A DNA stretch of 64,000 nucleotides from Lachnospiraceae bacterium (GCA_017399685.1 JAFQBM010000027.1:1-64000); one strand, 5' to 3'. Positions 45,068 through 55,255 are shown, counted from the first letter of the stretch. Notes: generated by a model not told the origin, from the letters alone. Made by a program: numbers and translations.

Positions 45068-47515
45068 ATGAATGGCAAAAGATATATTAAAAACTTAACG
45101 ATTTTATGTTCTCTGATTCCAGCCATAGTGTTAGGAATCTTAGGTTATACCTTTATTTCTATTGAGACAAATAAAAACTTCCTTAAAAGTCTTGAAGAAT
45201 CTGTTTCTACTTATCAGGCAGGTTTTTTGTCTAAACTGGAAGTACAAAAAGAAAAAGTGGGTTCTTTAAGCCTTTCCAATGAAGTCGGAAATCTTTTGTT
45301 AGACTCTTTAAACTGCTTGTCGATTCAGGAACTAAAAGCATTGGATAAATCAAATGTAACTGAACTTCTGGTGCAGGCTTCTTCGGAATACAATGACAGC
45401 ATACAATATTCCCTGTACAGCTCAGAAGGTACCTTCCTTACTGGTTCGTCTGATATGAAAACTTCACTGAAACCAGCAGAGTGTGAAGCAGCTTACCATA
45501 ATTCTTCCGTAAGCTTGTCCCAGGATTCCAGTTCCATTAGAATTCTTTCACCTATTATCAGCCACGAAACTACCGTAGGTTATCTGTCCGCTGATATTTC
45601 CAGTGAATATTTTCAGGATTTTTTGACAAAATCCAGAGACGATAAAATACTTAACACGTTCCTTGCTACAAAACAAGGGGAATACGTTCTCCTTACCAAA
45701 GAAGATAATACCAAAAACTATACGATTTCCACCCAACAGTTAAAGGAAATCTATGCTGACTATTACACCAATCAGGTAAACAGTGGAACTACTTCCTTTA
45801 GAAGCATCGGAAAATCCATATTAAGTGCCTATTCCATTATCCCGGAATATGAATGGGTTTTTGTTGCAAATACCCCTCACTTAACAATATCCGATTTTTC
45901 TAATTCCATTTTATTATTATTCTTTTGCTATATTATTTTAGTTGCTTTTATCAGCTATAAAGCAGGAAAACGGTTTGCAAGCAAAATCTTAAAACCGGTT
46001 TCTGACTTAAACGAAGCTATGGATGCTTTTATTTCCAATAAACCAGACTATCAATATGATAATCATTCTTTTGAGGAATTTAAGCAGCTTTCTAGCAGTT
46101 ATCAATTACTGACTACCTCTATATCAAAAAAGAATGTAATTTATTCTAAAATGTATGAGGCATTCATCAGTAACGAGGAAGAAATAAAAGAAGAATATTC
46201 ACAGGTTGCAAAACTGGCATACCGAGACGCCTTAACCGGTTTAAACAATCGTCTGGCATTTATGAATTATGCGGAAGAAATTATTAAGGACTCCAATCAG
46301 TCCACAGATCACCATGCCATTCTTTTTATTGACCTGGATAATTTTAAAAATGTAAATGATACTTTAGGACATGATTATGGAGATAATCTTTTAAAACAAA
46401 TTTCTGCTTCCCTAAGCAGTTTTGCAAAAGAAGGGGACATCTTAGCCAGAACCGGTGGGGATGAATTCTTGTTCTTTAAAAAGAATGTTGAATCTGAACA
46501 TGAGTTAAGTGACTTTTGTTCCTCCCTTTTAAAGCTTTCCCGTATCCCAATCCAGATTAACGAAGAAACCCTAATGGTTTCCATGAGTATTGGTATTGCA
46601 AGGTATCCCGATAACGGAAACACCGTAAAAGAATTAGTGAAAAATGCAGATATCGCTATGTATACTGCTAAGTCTCAAGGACGTAATGATTTTAGATTCT
46701 TTAATTCTACCATGGAGTCTGAAATCAACCGAAAGAAAGAAGTCATTGAAATTCTTCGGGAAGCCATTAAAAATCATGATTTATATCTGGTTTACCAGCC
46801 ACAGGCAAATGTCCATACCGGAATTATCATAGGATACGAAGCCCTGATGCGTTTGGAAAACCCTATTCTTGGATTTATTTCTCCTGCAGAATTTATCCCA
46901 ATTGCAGAAGAATGTGGTCTTATCCGTGAGCTGGGGGACTGGGCATTATATGAAGCTTGTCGTTTTAATAAGAGAATCATGGATCAAGGTTACAAGAACA
47001 TCGTAGTTTCAGTCAATATCTCTCCTGCGCAGTTAATCGGTGACTCTTTAATTCATGTAGTTCAAGACGTTCTAGCCGCTACCGGATTACCTCCGGAATT
47101 ATTAGAGTTAGAGATTACAGAAAGCATTTTAATGGATTCTATCGAACATAATTTATACATTATTGACTGTATTAAAGCCTTAGGGGTAAAAATCGCTTTG
47201 GATGACTTTGGAACGGGTTATTCTTCCCTAAATTATCTTACCCGTATTCCAATCAATACCTTAAAGATTGATAAGAGTTTTATTGACCGTATCGTCGTAA
47301 ATGCAAAAGACGAATTTATTGCAGACACTATTATCACCTTAGCCCATAAAATGGATATCGCAGTTGTAGCAGAAGGTGTAGAAGATATTGAACAGTTAAA
47401 AATTCTCCAGGAACAGATGTGTGATATCCTGCAAGGTTACTTCTTTAGTAAACCTTTGTTAGAGAAAGATTTTGAAAAGCTGTTAGCAGAGAACTGTCAC
47501 AAAAATAACGAGTAA
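45068..47515 (+). CDS. Membrane GGDEF-EAL cyclic di-GMP protein
   Basis: An 815-residue signalling protein. One transmembrane helix (about 9-31), an extracytoplasmic sensor (32-277) that looks Cache-like, and a second helix (278-297) lead to a short HAMP-like linker and coil. The GGDEF domain (about 385-545) has an intact GGDEF at 463-467. The inhibitory-site position reads KEGD instead of RxxD. The EAL domain (about 555-805) has EAL at 591-593, DDFGTGYSSL, KIDKSFI and AEGVE, so catalytic residues for phosphodiesterase activity are present. The balance of synthesis and breakdown cannot be told. The ATG at 45068 has AGGAAA upstream. It is an isolated plus-strand gene. Confidence 0.93.
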   Translation: MNGKRYIKNLTILCSLIPAIVLGILGYTFISIETNKNFLKSLEESVSTYQAGFLSKLEVQKEKVGSLSLSNEVGNLLLDSLNCLSIQELKALDKSNVTELLVQASSEYNDSIQYSLYSSEGTFLTGSSDMKTSLKPAECEAAYHNSSVSLSQDSSSIRILSPIISHETTVGYLSADISSEYFQDFLTKSRDDKILNTFLATKQGEYVLLTKEDNTKNYTISTQQLKEIYADYYTNQVNSGTTSFRSIGKSILSAYSIIPEYEWVFVANTPHLTISDFSNSILLLFFCYIILVAFISYKAGKRFASKILKPVSDLNEAMDAFISNKPDYQYDNHSFEEFKQLSSSYQLLTTSISKKNVIYSKMYEAFISNEEEIKEEYSQVAKLAYRDALTGLNNRLAFMNYAEEIIKDSNQSTDHHAILFIDLDNFKNVNDTLGHDYGDNLLKQISASLSSFAKEGDILARTGGDEFLFFKKNVESEHELSDFCSSLLKLSRIPIQINEETLMVSMSIGIARYPDNGNTVKELVKNADIAMYTAKSQGRNDFRFFNSTMESEINRKKEVIEILREAIKNHDLYLVYQPQANVHTGIIIGYEALMRLENPILGFISPAEFIPIAEECGLIRELGDWALYEACRFNKRIMDQGYKNIVVSVNISPAQLIGDSLIHVVQDVLAATGLPPELLELEITESILMDSIEHNLYIIDCIKALGVKIALDDFGTGYSSLNYLTRIPINTLKIDKSFIDRIVVNAKDEFIADTIITLAHKMDIAVVAEGVEDIEQLKILQEQMCDILQGYFFSKPLLEKDFEKLLAENCHKNNE

Positions 47516-47519
47516 AAGA

Positions 47520-47564
47520 AAAAGCTATTGCAATATAACATTTTGATTGCAATAGCTTTTTATT
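47520..47564 (+). terminator. Terminator after the GGDEF-EAL gene
   Basis: AAGCTATTGCAAT and ATTGCAATAGCTT form a 13-bp stem with flanking A and T runs, so it may act in both directions. Confidence 0.9.
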
Positions 47565-47636
47565 ATTATAATATTGTGATAAAAGTCCTTATGAAGAAAA
47601 CTTCCATATGTTCAAATCATCCAGGATTCAAACTAT

Positions 47637-48092
47637 TTAATACATATCTTCATAATCGTCATACATACCATTTTCATAAGCTTTGGTATAATTTACGTTA
47701 TTCGCCCGCTTTACCTTTTGCTGCGGTCTTTGCTTTTCTGTTTTCTTCTTGCTTTCTTCTTTTTTCTTAATGGTCTTCTGCTCGCGTTCTAAACGCTTAA
47801 TGGTCTCAAATTTATCAGTTTGAAGTTCTTTTGTCTTACCTGAATCCTTTGAGGAAGACTGACGATGCTTTGCTCTTCCTTCATTATCCAAATCTTTGTC
47901 TTTGTTATAACCGCTGCCACTGTCCTTTCGGAACTTTCCGGCATTGTTATTTCGGTCCGGTCTTCCTTGTCCCTGAGACTTAAAATTGGGCTTTCGTACT
48001 CCTCTTTCTTCTTTCTGAGTACCTCTTTGTGTTGTTTTTGTGTCATACTGGCTTCTTTGTCTGCTTTCGCCAGCGGAATCGCGTGTTACCAC
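47637..48092 (-). CDS. Low-complexity basic protein of unknown function
   Basis: A 151-residue, very hydrophilic protein rich in Lys, Arg, Gln, Ser and Asp, with no hydrophobic core and a likely coiled-coil segment (FETIKRLEREQKTIKKKEE). It ends in an acidic/aromatic tail, YDDYEDMY. It looks intrinsically disordered and may bind nucleic acid, but I do not recognise a family. I chose the GTG at 48092, with AAGGAG 8 nt upstream; the open frame extends to 48296, overlapping the end of the amylase gene, and its extra segment is probably non-coding. Confidence 0.55.
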   Translation of the reverse strand: MVTRDSAGESRQRSQYDTKTTQRGTQKEERGVRKPNFKSQGQGRPDRNNNAGKFRKDSGSGYNKDKDLDNEGRAKHRQSSSKDSGKTKELQTDKFETIKRLEREQKTIKKKEESKKKTEKQRPQQKVKRANNVNYTKAYENGMYDDYEDMY

Positions 48093-48265
48093 AATCGTTT
48101 CTCCTTCCGTATCCCTCGAATTTCTATTATCCTTTATTTTTTCACACAAATTATATTTTATTATATCTTTAGAGAATGTCAATAAATTTTTTCGATTTTT
48201 GAAAAAATATTTAAGATAATTTACAGGCTTCCGTATTAAAACAGCCTTTTGGTAAACCATCTCAT

Positions 48266-50029
48266 TTATGACTTCTTCTCTTTCTTTAAAAGACATCTCA
48301 CACTGTATGGTTCCAACTTTCCGTCAAATTCTTTTCCGTTAAATAAATCCATATAGGTTCCCTCTATTGAAATAGAATCTTCCTTTTCATTGTTATAAAT
48401 CAAAAGAAGCATTTCCTGGTCTTTGTATTCTTTTTTCAATAAAATCAGATTTTTTTCATTGTCTGTTAAAACCGGGATGGCATCCCCTCTTCGCATAATT
48501 TCGTGTTCTTTTCTAAGGGAAATCCATCTCTGGTAATAAGCGAAAAGTTCTTTATCCTGTTTTTCTTCTTCCCATACCATTCCTCTTCTGCAATCCGGGT
48601 CTCCTCCCCCTGTCATTCCTACTTCGTCTCCATAATAAATCATTGGAGCACCAGTCCATGCCATTTGAAGTGTTACTGCCATTTTTAATTTTCTCTTATC
48701 CTCATTGCAGGCTGTTAAAAATCTGGAACAATCATGACTTCCAATCAGATTCCACAACATTGATACTGCTGTATTATGATAATTTCCTCTGACAAAACCT
48801 AAACGGCTTACGAAGTCCTCCGCTTTTCCCTGTTCATTCGCAATCCATTCTGTCATAGCTGTATGGAACGGATAATTCATCACTGTATCGAACTGATCTC
48901 CCTGTAACCAGGCAGAAGAATCATACCAGATTTCTCCAATAATCACTGCATCCTTCTTATGCTTTTTTACTTCATTTCGAAAGAACTGCCAGAATCCAGG
49001 TGTTACCTCATCTGCCACATCCATTCTCCAACCGTCAATTTGAAAATTTTCCATCCAATATGCTATCATTTTACTAACATATTCCCTTACTGCCGGACAA
49101 TCCGGATTCAACTGTGGCATTCCTCCATAATAAGAAAACGCACCATAGTTTGGTATCACACCTCTTACAATGGGACCTATCGGAAACTTATGAATCTGAA
49201 ACCAGCCCTTATATTCCGATTTTTCCTGTTTTTCCATCACATCCCGAAATGGTGCAAACGTCCATCCGGAATGGTTAAATACTCCATCCAGAACCAGTTT
49301 CATTCCTCTTTTATGAAGTTCCTTTGTCAGCTCTTTTAAATCTTCTTCTGTTCCAAAATCAGGGTCTATCTGCATATAATCCGTAGTGTCATACTTATGA
49401 TTAGAAGGAGCTTTAAAAATCGGGGTAAAGTATAATACGCTAACTCCTAATTCCTGCAGATAATCCAGTTTTTCCGTAATTCCCTGTATGGTACCACCAA
49501 ATTTATCCGTAAAATGAGGTTTTGCATTCCAATCCGTGAGTCCTTCCTCTTTTCCAGCCTTTATGGACTCTTCCTTCTTCGTGCCACGAGAGAATCTGTC
49601 CGGAAAAATCTGATATACAATTCCATCCTGCATCCATTCTATAGGCTCAAATAATCGTGAACTTCTTGCATTGTTTGGTATATCATACAAGAATTTTAAA
49701 TCTGTGATAGGTTCATCAAAAAATTCATAAACTCCATAATAACATGGTGTTTTAGAAGAATCTATTAACTCAAAGTAATACTTAATTACCAGTGCATTAC
49801 TTTCAATTTCTCCTTCATAATAATCAAATAAATGGTCGGTGGCTACTTTTTTACATGGAACCTTAGTGATATCTTTTTGTCCATGAATAAATAAATACTT
49901 ATCCGTAAAAATTATATTTACTTCTTCTACATCGTTCTTTTTCGTACGTATTCGAATTACAAAGCGATGCTCTCCTGCACAAAATGCGTATTCTTGATTC
50001 ATCTTATGAAATACTGCTTCTTTTACCAT
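48266..50029 (-). CDS. GH13 family alpha-glucan hydrolase (neopullulanase/cyclomaltodextrinase type)
   Basis: A 587-residue cytoplasmic amylase (no signal peptide). An N-terminal beta-sandwich (about 1-125) precedes the TIM barrel. Conserved regions: DGVFNHSG (248-255), GWRMDVADE with nucleophile Asp337, IIGEIWYD with acid/base Glu366 and IGSHDCSRF with Asp433. The N-terminal domain and YQIFPDRFSRG (139-149) fit neopullulanase/cyclomaltodextrinase enzymes, which cut internalised maltodextrins. No transporter gene is adjacent. Confidence 0.92.
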   Translation of the reverse strand: MVKEAVFHKMNQEYAFCAGEHRFVIRIRTKKNDVEEVNIIFTDKYLFIHGQKDITKVPCKKVATDHLFDYYEGEIESNALVIKYYFELIDSSKTPCYYGVYEFFDEPITDLKFLYDIPNNARSSRLFEPIEWMQDGIVYQIFPDRFSRGTKKEESIKAGKEEGLTDWNAKPHFTDKFGGTIQGITEKLDYLQELGVSVLYFTPIFKAPSNHKYDTTDYMQIDPDFGTEEDLKELTKELHKRGMKLVLDGVFNHSGWTFAPFRDVMEKQEKSEYKGWFQIHKFPIGPIVRGVIPNYGAFSYYGGMPQLNPDCPAVREYVSKMIAYWMENFQIDGWRMDVADEVTPGFWQFFRNEVKKHKKDAVIIGEIWYDSSAWLQGDQFDTVMNYPFHTAMTEWIANEQGKAEDFVSRLGFVRGNYHNTAVSMLWNLIGSHDCSRFLTACNEDKRKLKMAVTLQMAWTGAPMIYYGDEVGMTGGGDPDCRRGMVWEEEKQDKELFAYYQRWISLRKEHEIMRRGDAIPVLTDNEKNLILLKKEYKDQEMLLLIYNNEKEDSISIEGTYMDLFNGKEFDGKLEPYSVRCLLKKEKKS

Positions 50030-50136
50030 TCTTTACACCCGATTTTATCCTTTCTCAGGAATTTTCTTCCTAATTCTCTATATTGTAAACTCTTTCTATC
50101 TGAAAGACGAAATCTTTCGTTGTTACACAGTTTCAT

Positions 50137-50922
50137 TTATTCTGATATCCATCTTTGTCTTTTTCCTTCATATGCCAAAATCGTTGCTGCTATGGCAGCA
50201 TTTAAAGATTCCACACTACCGCTCATTGGAATTTTAATCTTTTTATCTGCGGCTTCGGTTAAACCAGCACTTAAACCATTCCCTTCATTTCCAATGAAAA
50301 AGGCAGTTGGTTTTTTTAAATCTTCCTGATAAAAATCCTTTCCATCCAGATGAGCTGCATAAGTGGTAATATTCTTCCTTTTAAGCCAGGAAACCAGTTC
50401 TTCCATATCCTGATTCAAAATAAAGGGAACCCGGAAAATGGAACCCATGGTAGCACGAATTACCTTAGGATTAAAAATATCTACAGTATCTTTGCTTAAA
50501 ATCACAGCAGTTACCCCGGCTGCCTCACTGCTTCTAATAATCGTCCCCAAATTCCCAGGATCCTGTAGATTTTCCAATACCATCAACATAGGATTTTCTT
50601 CTTTTTGAAGTTCCTCCAAGGTATACTCCGGCTGTTTTACCAAAGCCAGAATGCCCTGAGGAGTCTTTGTGTCTGAAATCTTATCAAAGACTTCTTTCGT
50701 CACCAGTTCATATTCCTGACCTTTTATGATGTCCAATACTTCTTCTTTTTTCTGATTGTAGTATTCTTCACTGACATAAAATATAGGATTCCAGGAAGCC
50801 GGGATTTCTTTGCAAATCCGAACACCTTCCACCAAAAAAACGCCCTGTTCTTTTCTGTCTTTGCTGCTTTTGTTTAATTTTATGATATTTTTTATCTGTT
50901 GATTTTTGATTGTTGTTATCAT
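50137..50922 (-). CDS. TrmH/SpoU family RNA 2'-O-methyltransferase
   Basis: A 261-residue SPOUT-fold enzyme. After an N-terminal RNA-binding part, three motifs of the knotted SAM site are clear: LQDPGNLGTIIRSSEAAG (about 128-145), FIGNEGNGLS (about 205-214) and IPMSGSVESLNAAIA (about 230-244). It methylates a ribose in rRNA or tRNA; the target is not known. It follows dnaE by 11 bp. Confidence 0.92.
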   Translation of the reverse strand: MITTIKNQQIKNIIKLNKSSKDRKEQGVFLVEGVRICKEIPASWNPIFYVSEEYYNQKKEEVLDIIKGQEYELVTKEVFDKISDTKTPQGILALVKQPEYTLEELQKEENPMLMVLENLQDPGNLGTIIRSSEAAGVTAVILSKDTVDIFNPKVIRATMGSIFRVPFILNQDMEELVSWLKRKNITTYAAHLDGKDFYQEDLKKPTAFFIGNEGNGLSAGLTEAADKKIKIPMSGSVESLNAAIAATILAYEGKRQRWISE

Positions 50923-50933
50923 CGTATCTGCCC

Positions 50934-53900
50934 TTATATGGATTTTTTTACTACTTTTACGTTCTTTTCACCAAATTCCTGAATTAATTCCTGCAACAGT
51001 TCCTCATCTTCCCTGACACTTAAATTGACCGGAAGAGTTTTTGCCTTTCTTTCTTCTCGCACATAAATCACCACAGGATTATGTCCCGGAAATTCCCAAA
51101 GGATATCATTTAACTTCATTTCTTTTTCTTTGTATTCTTCCATATTGGTAAACTGAATCCATACTTCCTTCGGCATCTGTTCGAATGCCACCATACGCTC
51201 TAAGATTAACTTACCGCCATCTTCTGAAGTCTGTGCCCTTCCTTTTACATATACCTTCTTATCCATGACCAGCAAATCTTTAAATTTATCATAGACTTTT
51301 GGAAAAATAATGACTTCCACAGTTCCTACCAAATCTTCAATCTTAATAAATGCCATATTTTGATTATGTTTGGTTAGTTTATAAGTAATGTCGCAAATTA
51401 AACCGCCCAGAATGTAAGTTTCATTATCTAACGCCATCACATTCTCCGTTTCATCATCCAGCATAAAATCTGTCGTGTAGGCAGTAACATTCTTCACAAG
51501 TTCTTCCTGATATTCCTCCAAAGGATGCCCGGTAATATAACTTCCGGTTACTTCTTTTTCAAATGCCAGTAAATCTTCCTTAGGAAGTTCTTCTACAGCT
51601 GGGTACTTTATCTGGAAGTCCTTCTTCTCTTCTTCTCCCAATAAATCCATCAATGACATCTGTCCTGCCATGGAATGTTTCTTTTCTTTTGTAATTTCAT
51701 CTACCAAAGTCGTATATGTTAATAACATTTGACGGCGGTTCACCAAAAAGCCATCAAATGCACCTGCCTTAATAAAACTTTCAATGGTACGTTTGTTCAC
51801 TTCCTTACTGGAAAGCCTCTCAATAAAATCAGATAAATCCTTATATTTTCCAAATTCTTCTCTATTTTTTACAATGGACTCAATGACATTATGGCCAACG
51901 CTCTTTAGTGCGGTCAAACCATATCGGATATTTCCTTCTGAAACACTAAAACCGCTGATACTTTCATTAATATCTGGTTTCAGCATTTCAATTCCCATCT
52001 TCTTACATTCAATGACATAATCCGCTACTTTCTTTGGATTATCAATAACAGAAGTAAGCAATGCCGCCATAAACTCCACAGGATAATAACATTTTAGATA
52101 TGCAGTCTGATAGGAAACCACCGCATAAGCTGCCGCATGGGACTTATTAAAGGCATATTTTGCAAAGTCCGTCATTTCATCAAAAATATGATTCGCCACT
52201 TCCTCAGAAATGCCACGATTTACGCAGCCCGGAACCTGTTCCTCCTCATTTCCATACACGAAGTTTTTACGTTCCTTCTCCATGACATCTGCTTTTTTCT
52301 TAGACATGGCACGTCGTACCAAATCACTTCTTCCCAAGGTATAGCCTGCCAGTTCCATAACGATTTGCATAACCTGTTCCTGATAAACAATACAACCATA
52401 GGTAGGATCCAATATCTTTTCCAACTGAGGACAGGCATACTGAACCTCTTCCGGGTGATTCTTTCCTTTGATGTATTGAGGAATAAAATCCATGGGACCC
52501 GGACGATACAAAGAAATTCCCGCAATGATATCCTCTAAACTTTTTGGTTTTAGTTCCTTCATGAAAGACTTAAACCCGGCAGATTCTAACTGGAACACAC
52601 CCTCTGTCTTTCCTTGTCCAATCATTTCAAATACATTGGCATCTTCATAATCAATGCCTTCTATGTTAAATTCTGGATTCTTCTTTTCCTTAATCATACG
52701 CACTGCGTTCTGAATAACTGTCAGGGTTCTAAGTCCTAAAAAGTCCATTTTTAAAAGTCCCAGCTGTTCAATGGTGGTCATGGTGAACTGTGTGGTAATG
52801 GCATCTTCTGCCCCTTTCGATAGGGGAACATATTCATCAATGGGTCTTTGTCCAATTACCACACCTGCTGCATGCATGGAAGTATGTCTTGGCAGACCTT
52901 CTAAACGCTTCGCCATATCCACCAGATAATGAACATCTTCCTGTTCTTCATAAGCCCTTGCAAATTCAGGATTGGACTCCAAAGCCTTATCAATGGTAAT
53001 GTTTAGTTCCTGGGGTATCATTTTCGCAATGACATCCACCTTGGCATATGGCATATCCAACGCCCTTCCAACGTCGCGAAGTACACCCTTTGCCGCCATA
53101 GTACCAAAGGTTACAATCTGAACCACTTTATCTTTCCCATACTTTTCTACTACATAATCGATGACTTCCTGTCTACGTTCAAAACAGAAATCCACGTCAA
53201 TATCCGGCATGGAAACACGTTCCGGATTTAAGAAACGTTCAAACAGCAAACTATAACGGATAGGGTCGATGTCTGTAATCCCAAGACAATAAGAAACAAT
53301 ACTACCTGCCGCAGAACCTCGCCCCGGTCCTACTGCAATGCCGTGATTCTTTGCATAAGAAATAAAGTCACTTACAATAAGGAAATAATCTACATATCCC
53401 ATTTCCTTTATGGTATTTAATTCGTAAGAAAGTCTTTCTTTTAATTCTTCCGAAGGAGTGTCTCCATAACGTTTTATCAAGCCTTCTTCACATAATTTCT
53501 TTAAATAACCATAAGCATCATAAGGAGCCGGAACATCAAATTTCGGCACCTTCTGCTCTCCAAATATGATTTCTACATTACAACGCTCTGCGATTTTCCC
53601 TGTGTTCTCCAAAGCATCCAAGGCATAAGGAAATAACTCCTCCATTTCTTCCGGTGACTTGCAATAAAACTGCCCTCCTTCGTAACGGAGGCGGTCTTCA
53701 TCCTGTACCTTTTTCCCGGTCTGAATACAAAGTAAAATATCGTGGGCCTTCTCATCTTCTTTATAGGTATAATGAATATCATTGGTAGCAACCATGGGAA
53801 TCCCTGTGTCCTTAGAAAGACGTAAAAGACCACTGTTTACCTTTTGCTGCTCCTCATAGCCATGATCTTGTAGTTCCAGATAAAAATTCCCTACACCAAA

Positions 53901-54395
53901 GATTTCCTGATACTTAAGGGCAGCTTTTTTCGCGTCTTCATAGTTATCTTTCTTTAAGAAAGTAGAAACTTCCCCTGCAAGGCAGGCACTTAGAGCAATG
54001 ATTCCCTCATGATACTGCCTTAACACTTCTTTATCCACTCTGGGTTTATAGTAAAATCCTTCTGTAAAGCCTTTGGAAACAATTTTCATCAGATTATGAT
54101 ATCCCTTATCATCTTCTGCCAAAAGCACTAAATGGTGATATCGTTCTTCTCCTTTTACTACTTCCCTGTCGAATCTGGAGCCTGGCGAAACATAGATTTC
54201 ACATCCAATAATAGGTTTTACCCCTACCGCTTTGGCTTCCCGATAAAAATCTATGACTCCATACATGACTCCATGGTCTGTAATCGCCATGCTGTCCATT
54301 CCCAGTTCTTTTGCCCGTTTTAATAATTCTTTAATCTTACTGGAGCCATCCAACAAACTATATTCCGTATGCACATGTAAATGGCTAAATGACAT
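50934..54395 (-). CDS. dnaE: DNA polymerase III alpha subunit, DnaE type
   Basis: An 1,153-residue replicative polymerase. The N-terminal PHP domain starts FSHLHVHTEYSLLDG. The palm has the GPGRGSAAGSIVSYCLGI loop and the catalytic PDIDVDFCFERR. A later YAFNKSHAAAYA motif belongs to the fingers region. The C-terminal part has the tandem HhH and OB domain (ILGGLICDITYK). No 3'-5' exonuclease domain is present, so it is the DnaE form and a separate PolC would be expected elsewhere. Length is normal. Confidence 0.97.
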   Translation of the reverse strand: MSFSHLHVHTEYSLLDGSSKIKELLKRAKELGMDSMAITDHGVMYGVIDFYREAKAVGVKPIIGCEIYVSPGSRFDREVVKGEERYHHLVLLAEDDKGYHNLMKIVSKGFTEGFYYKPRVDKEVLRQYHEGIIALSACLAGEVSTFLKKDNYEDAKKAALKYQEIFGVGNFYLELQDHGYEEQQKVNSGLLRLSKDTGIPMVATNDIHYTYKEDEKAHDILLCIQTGKKVQDEDRLRYEGGQFYCKSPEEMEELFPYALDALENTGKIAERCNVEIIFGEQKVPKFDVPAPYDAYGYLKKLCEEGLIKRYGDTPSEELKERLSYELNTIKEMGYVDYFLIVSDFISYAKNHGIAVGPGRGSAAGSIVSYCLGITDIDPIRYSLLFERFLNPERVSMPDIDVDFCFERRQEVIDYVVEKYGKDKVVQIVTFGTMAAKGVLRDVGRALDMPYAKVDVIAKMIPQELNITIDKALESNPEFARAYEEQEDVHYLVDMAKRLEGLPRHTSMHAAGVVIGQRPIDEYVPLSKGAEDAITTQFTMTTIEQLGLLKMDFLGLRTLTVIQNAVRMIKEKKNPEFNIEGIDYEDANVFEMIGQGKTEGVFQLESAGFKSFMKELKPKSLEDIIAGISLYRPGPMDFIPQYIKGKNHPEEVQYACPQLEKILDPTYGCIVYQEQVMQIVMELAGYTLGRSDLVRRAMSKKKADVMEKERKNFVYGNEEEQVPGCVNRGISEEVANHIFDEMTDFAKYAFNKSHAAAYAVVSYQTAYLKCYYPVEFMAALLTSVIDNPKKVADYVIECKKMGIEMLKPDINESISGFSVSEGNIRYGLTALKSVGHNVIESIVKNREEFGKYKDLSDFIERLSSKEVNKRTIESFIKAGAFDGFLVNRRQMLLTYTTLVDEITKEKKHSMAGQMSLMDLLGEEEKKDFQIKYPAVEELPKEDLLAFEKEVTGSYITGHPLEEYQEELVKNVTAYTTDFMLDDETENVMALDNETYILGGLICDITYKLTKHNQNMAFIKIEDLVGTVEVIIFPKVYDKFKDLLVMDKKVYVKGRAQTSEDGGKLILERMVAFEQMPKEVWIQFTNMEEYKEKEMKLNDILWEFPGHNPVVIYVREERKAKTLPVNLSVREDEELLQELIQEFGEKNVKVVKKSI

Positions 54396-54425
54396 GGTGT
54401 TACCTCCCTTTGTATACTGGCAGCT

Positions 54426-54620
54426 TATTGCGAAACTTTATTTTTGCAAGAGCGATACAAAAGAAATAAAACATCGCAGGCGCGCTTTCGCTGCGTTCGG
54501 CTCGTAGCGGTACTAAATTCGAGGCAAGCCTCTCATTAAGTACCGACGGCCTCATAGCACCTGCTTATGTGTTTATTTCTTTTGCATCACTCAATATACG
54601 TTTTGGATAGTTTCACAATA
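54426..54620. repeat. Fold-back MITE-like element, long copy
   Basis: About 195 bp with terminal repeats TATTGCGAAACT and AGTTTCACAATA (11 of 12 match). Inside, a second inverted pair matches: GATACAAAAGAAATAAA near 54454-54470 against TTTATTTCTTTTGCATC near 54572-54588. The centre has a GGTACT/AGTACC hairpin. It has no coding capacity. It shares an exact 29-nt block (54576-54604) with the copy at 30134-30162. Confidence 0.75.
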
Positions 54621-54664
54621 CCTAAACTCAGTTTTTAATGTTTCTCATAACGTAATCTTGGCTG

Positions 54665-55255
54665 TTATTTCTTTTTATTCTTTGGACCAGTTCTTCTTTT
54701 AAATATTTTCCTGTTCCTTCTTTTTATTCTAGGAACTAGTTCCTCTTTTAAATATTTTAGTGTTTTTTCTTCTCCTTTTTCTGCTAGCATATGCAGAAGT
54801 TTTTCTAATAAACGTTTCGTATCCGGATGCAGACTGTAATGGTCACGTCCCTTTAAGTAATAGTCCAACGGAAAATCATCTTTATAATTTCCCCGGTTAT
54901 AATTTTTACTTGCTGCCACCCGGTCCAGAAACATCTCAACCACGTATTTTTTCGGCATCTTACAGCCCGTAAGATGATTTACACCAGGAACATAATCCGT
55001 CCAAAATTCCCAGTGATGCTTATTTCTTCCTTTGTGATGCAGCCAGGCTGAAGAAAATCCTTTTTCTTCTCGTTCTGCATTGTTGGGACTGCGTTTTCCT
55101 GCCTGATAATACTTCGCACCTATGATAAATTCGCTGGGTGTATATTTTGACAAATCATGCAATAATCCCTGTTTATATAATCCAACCTTAAAACAATATT
55201 TCATTACCATGAATTTATGTCGGTTAATGGTTCTTAAATGTCCTAATATATCCAC
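54665..55255 (-). CDS. DUF5662 family protein
   Basis: A 196-residue protein that fits DUF5662. It has the block LLHDLSKYTPSEFI, with an HD-type His-Asp pair near 33-34, followed by AWLHHKGRNKHHWEFW, a His-rich stretch that could bind a metal. The C-terminus is very basic (KRRNRKIFKRRTGPKNKKK). A hydrolase of the HD superfamily is possible, but no substrate is known. It is next to the MITE-like element. Confidence 0.75.
   Translation of the reverse strand: MDILGHLRTINRHKFMVMKYCFKVGLYKQGLLHDLSKYTPSEFIIGAKYYQAGKRSPNNAEREEKGFSSAWLHHKGRNKHHWEFWTDYVPGVNHLTGCKMPKKYVVEMFLDRVAASKNYNRGNYKDDFPLDYYLKGRDHYSLHPDTKRLLEKLLHMLAEKGEEKTLKYLKEELVPRIKRRNRKIFKRRTGPKNKKK

Noticed and set aside
54481-54560. GC-rich patch as a gene or tRNA remnant
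   Set aside because: It forms the centre of the fold-back repeat and has no tRNA arms or coding frame.
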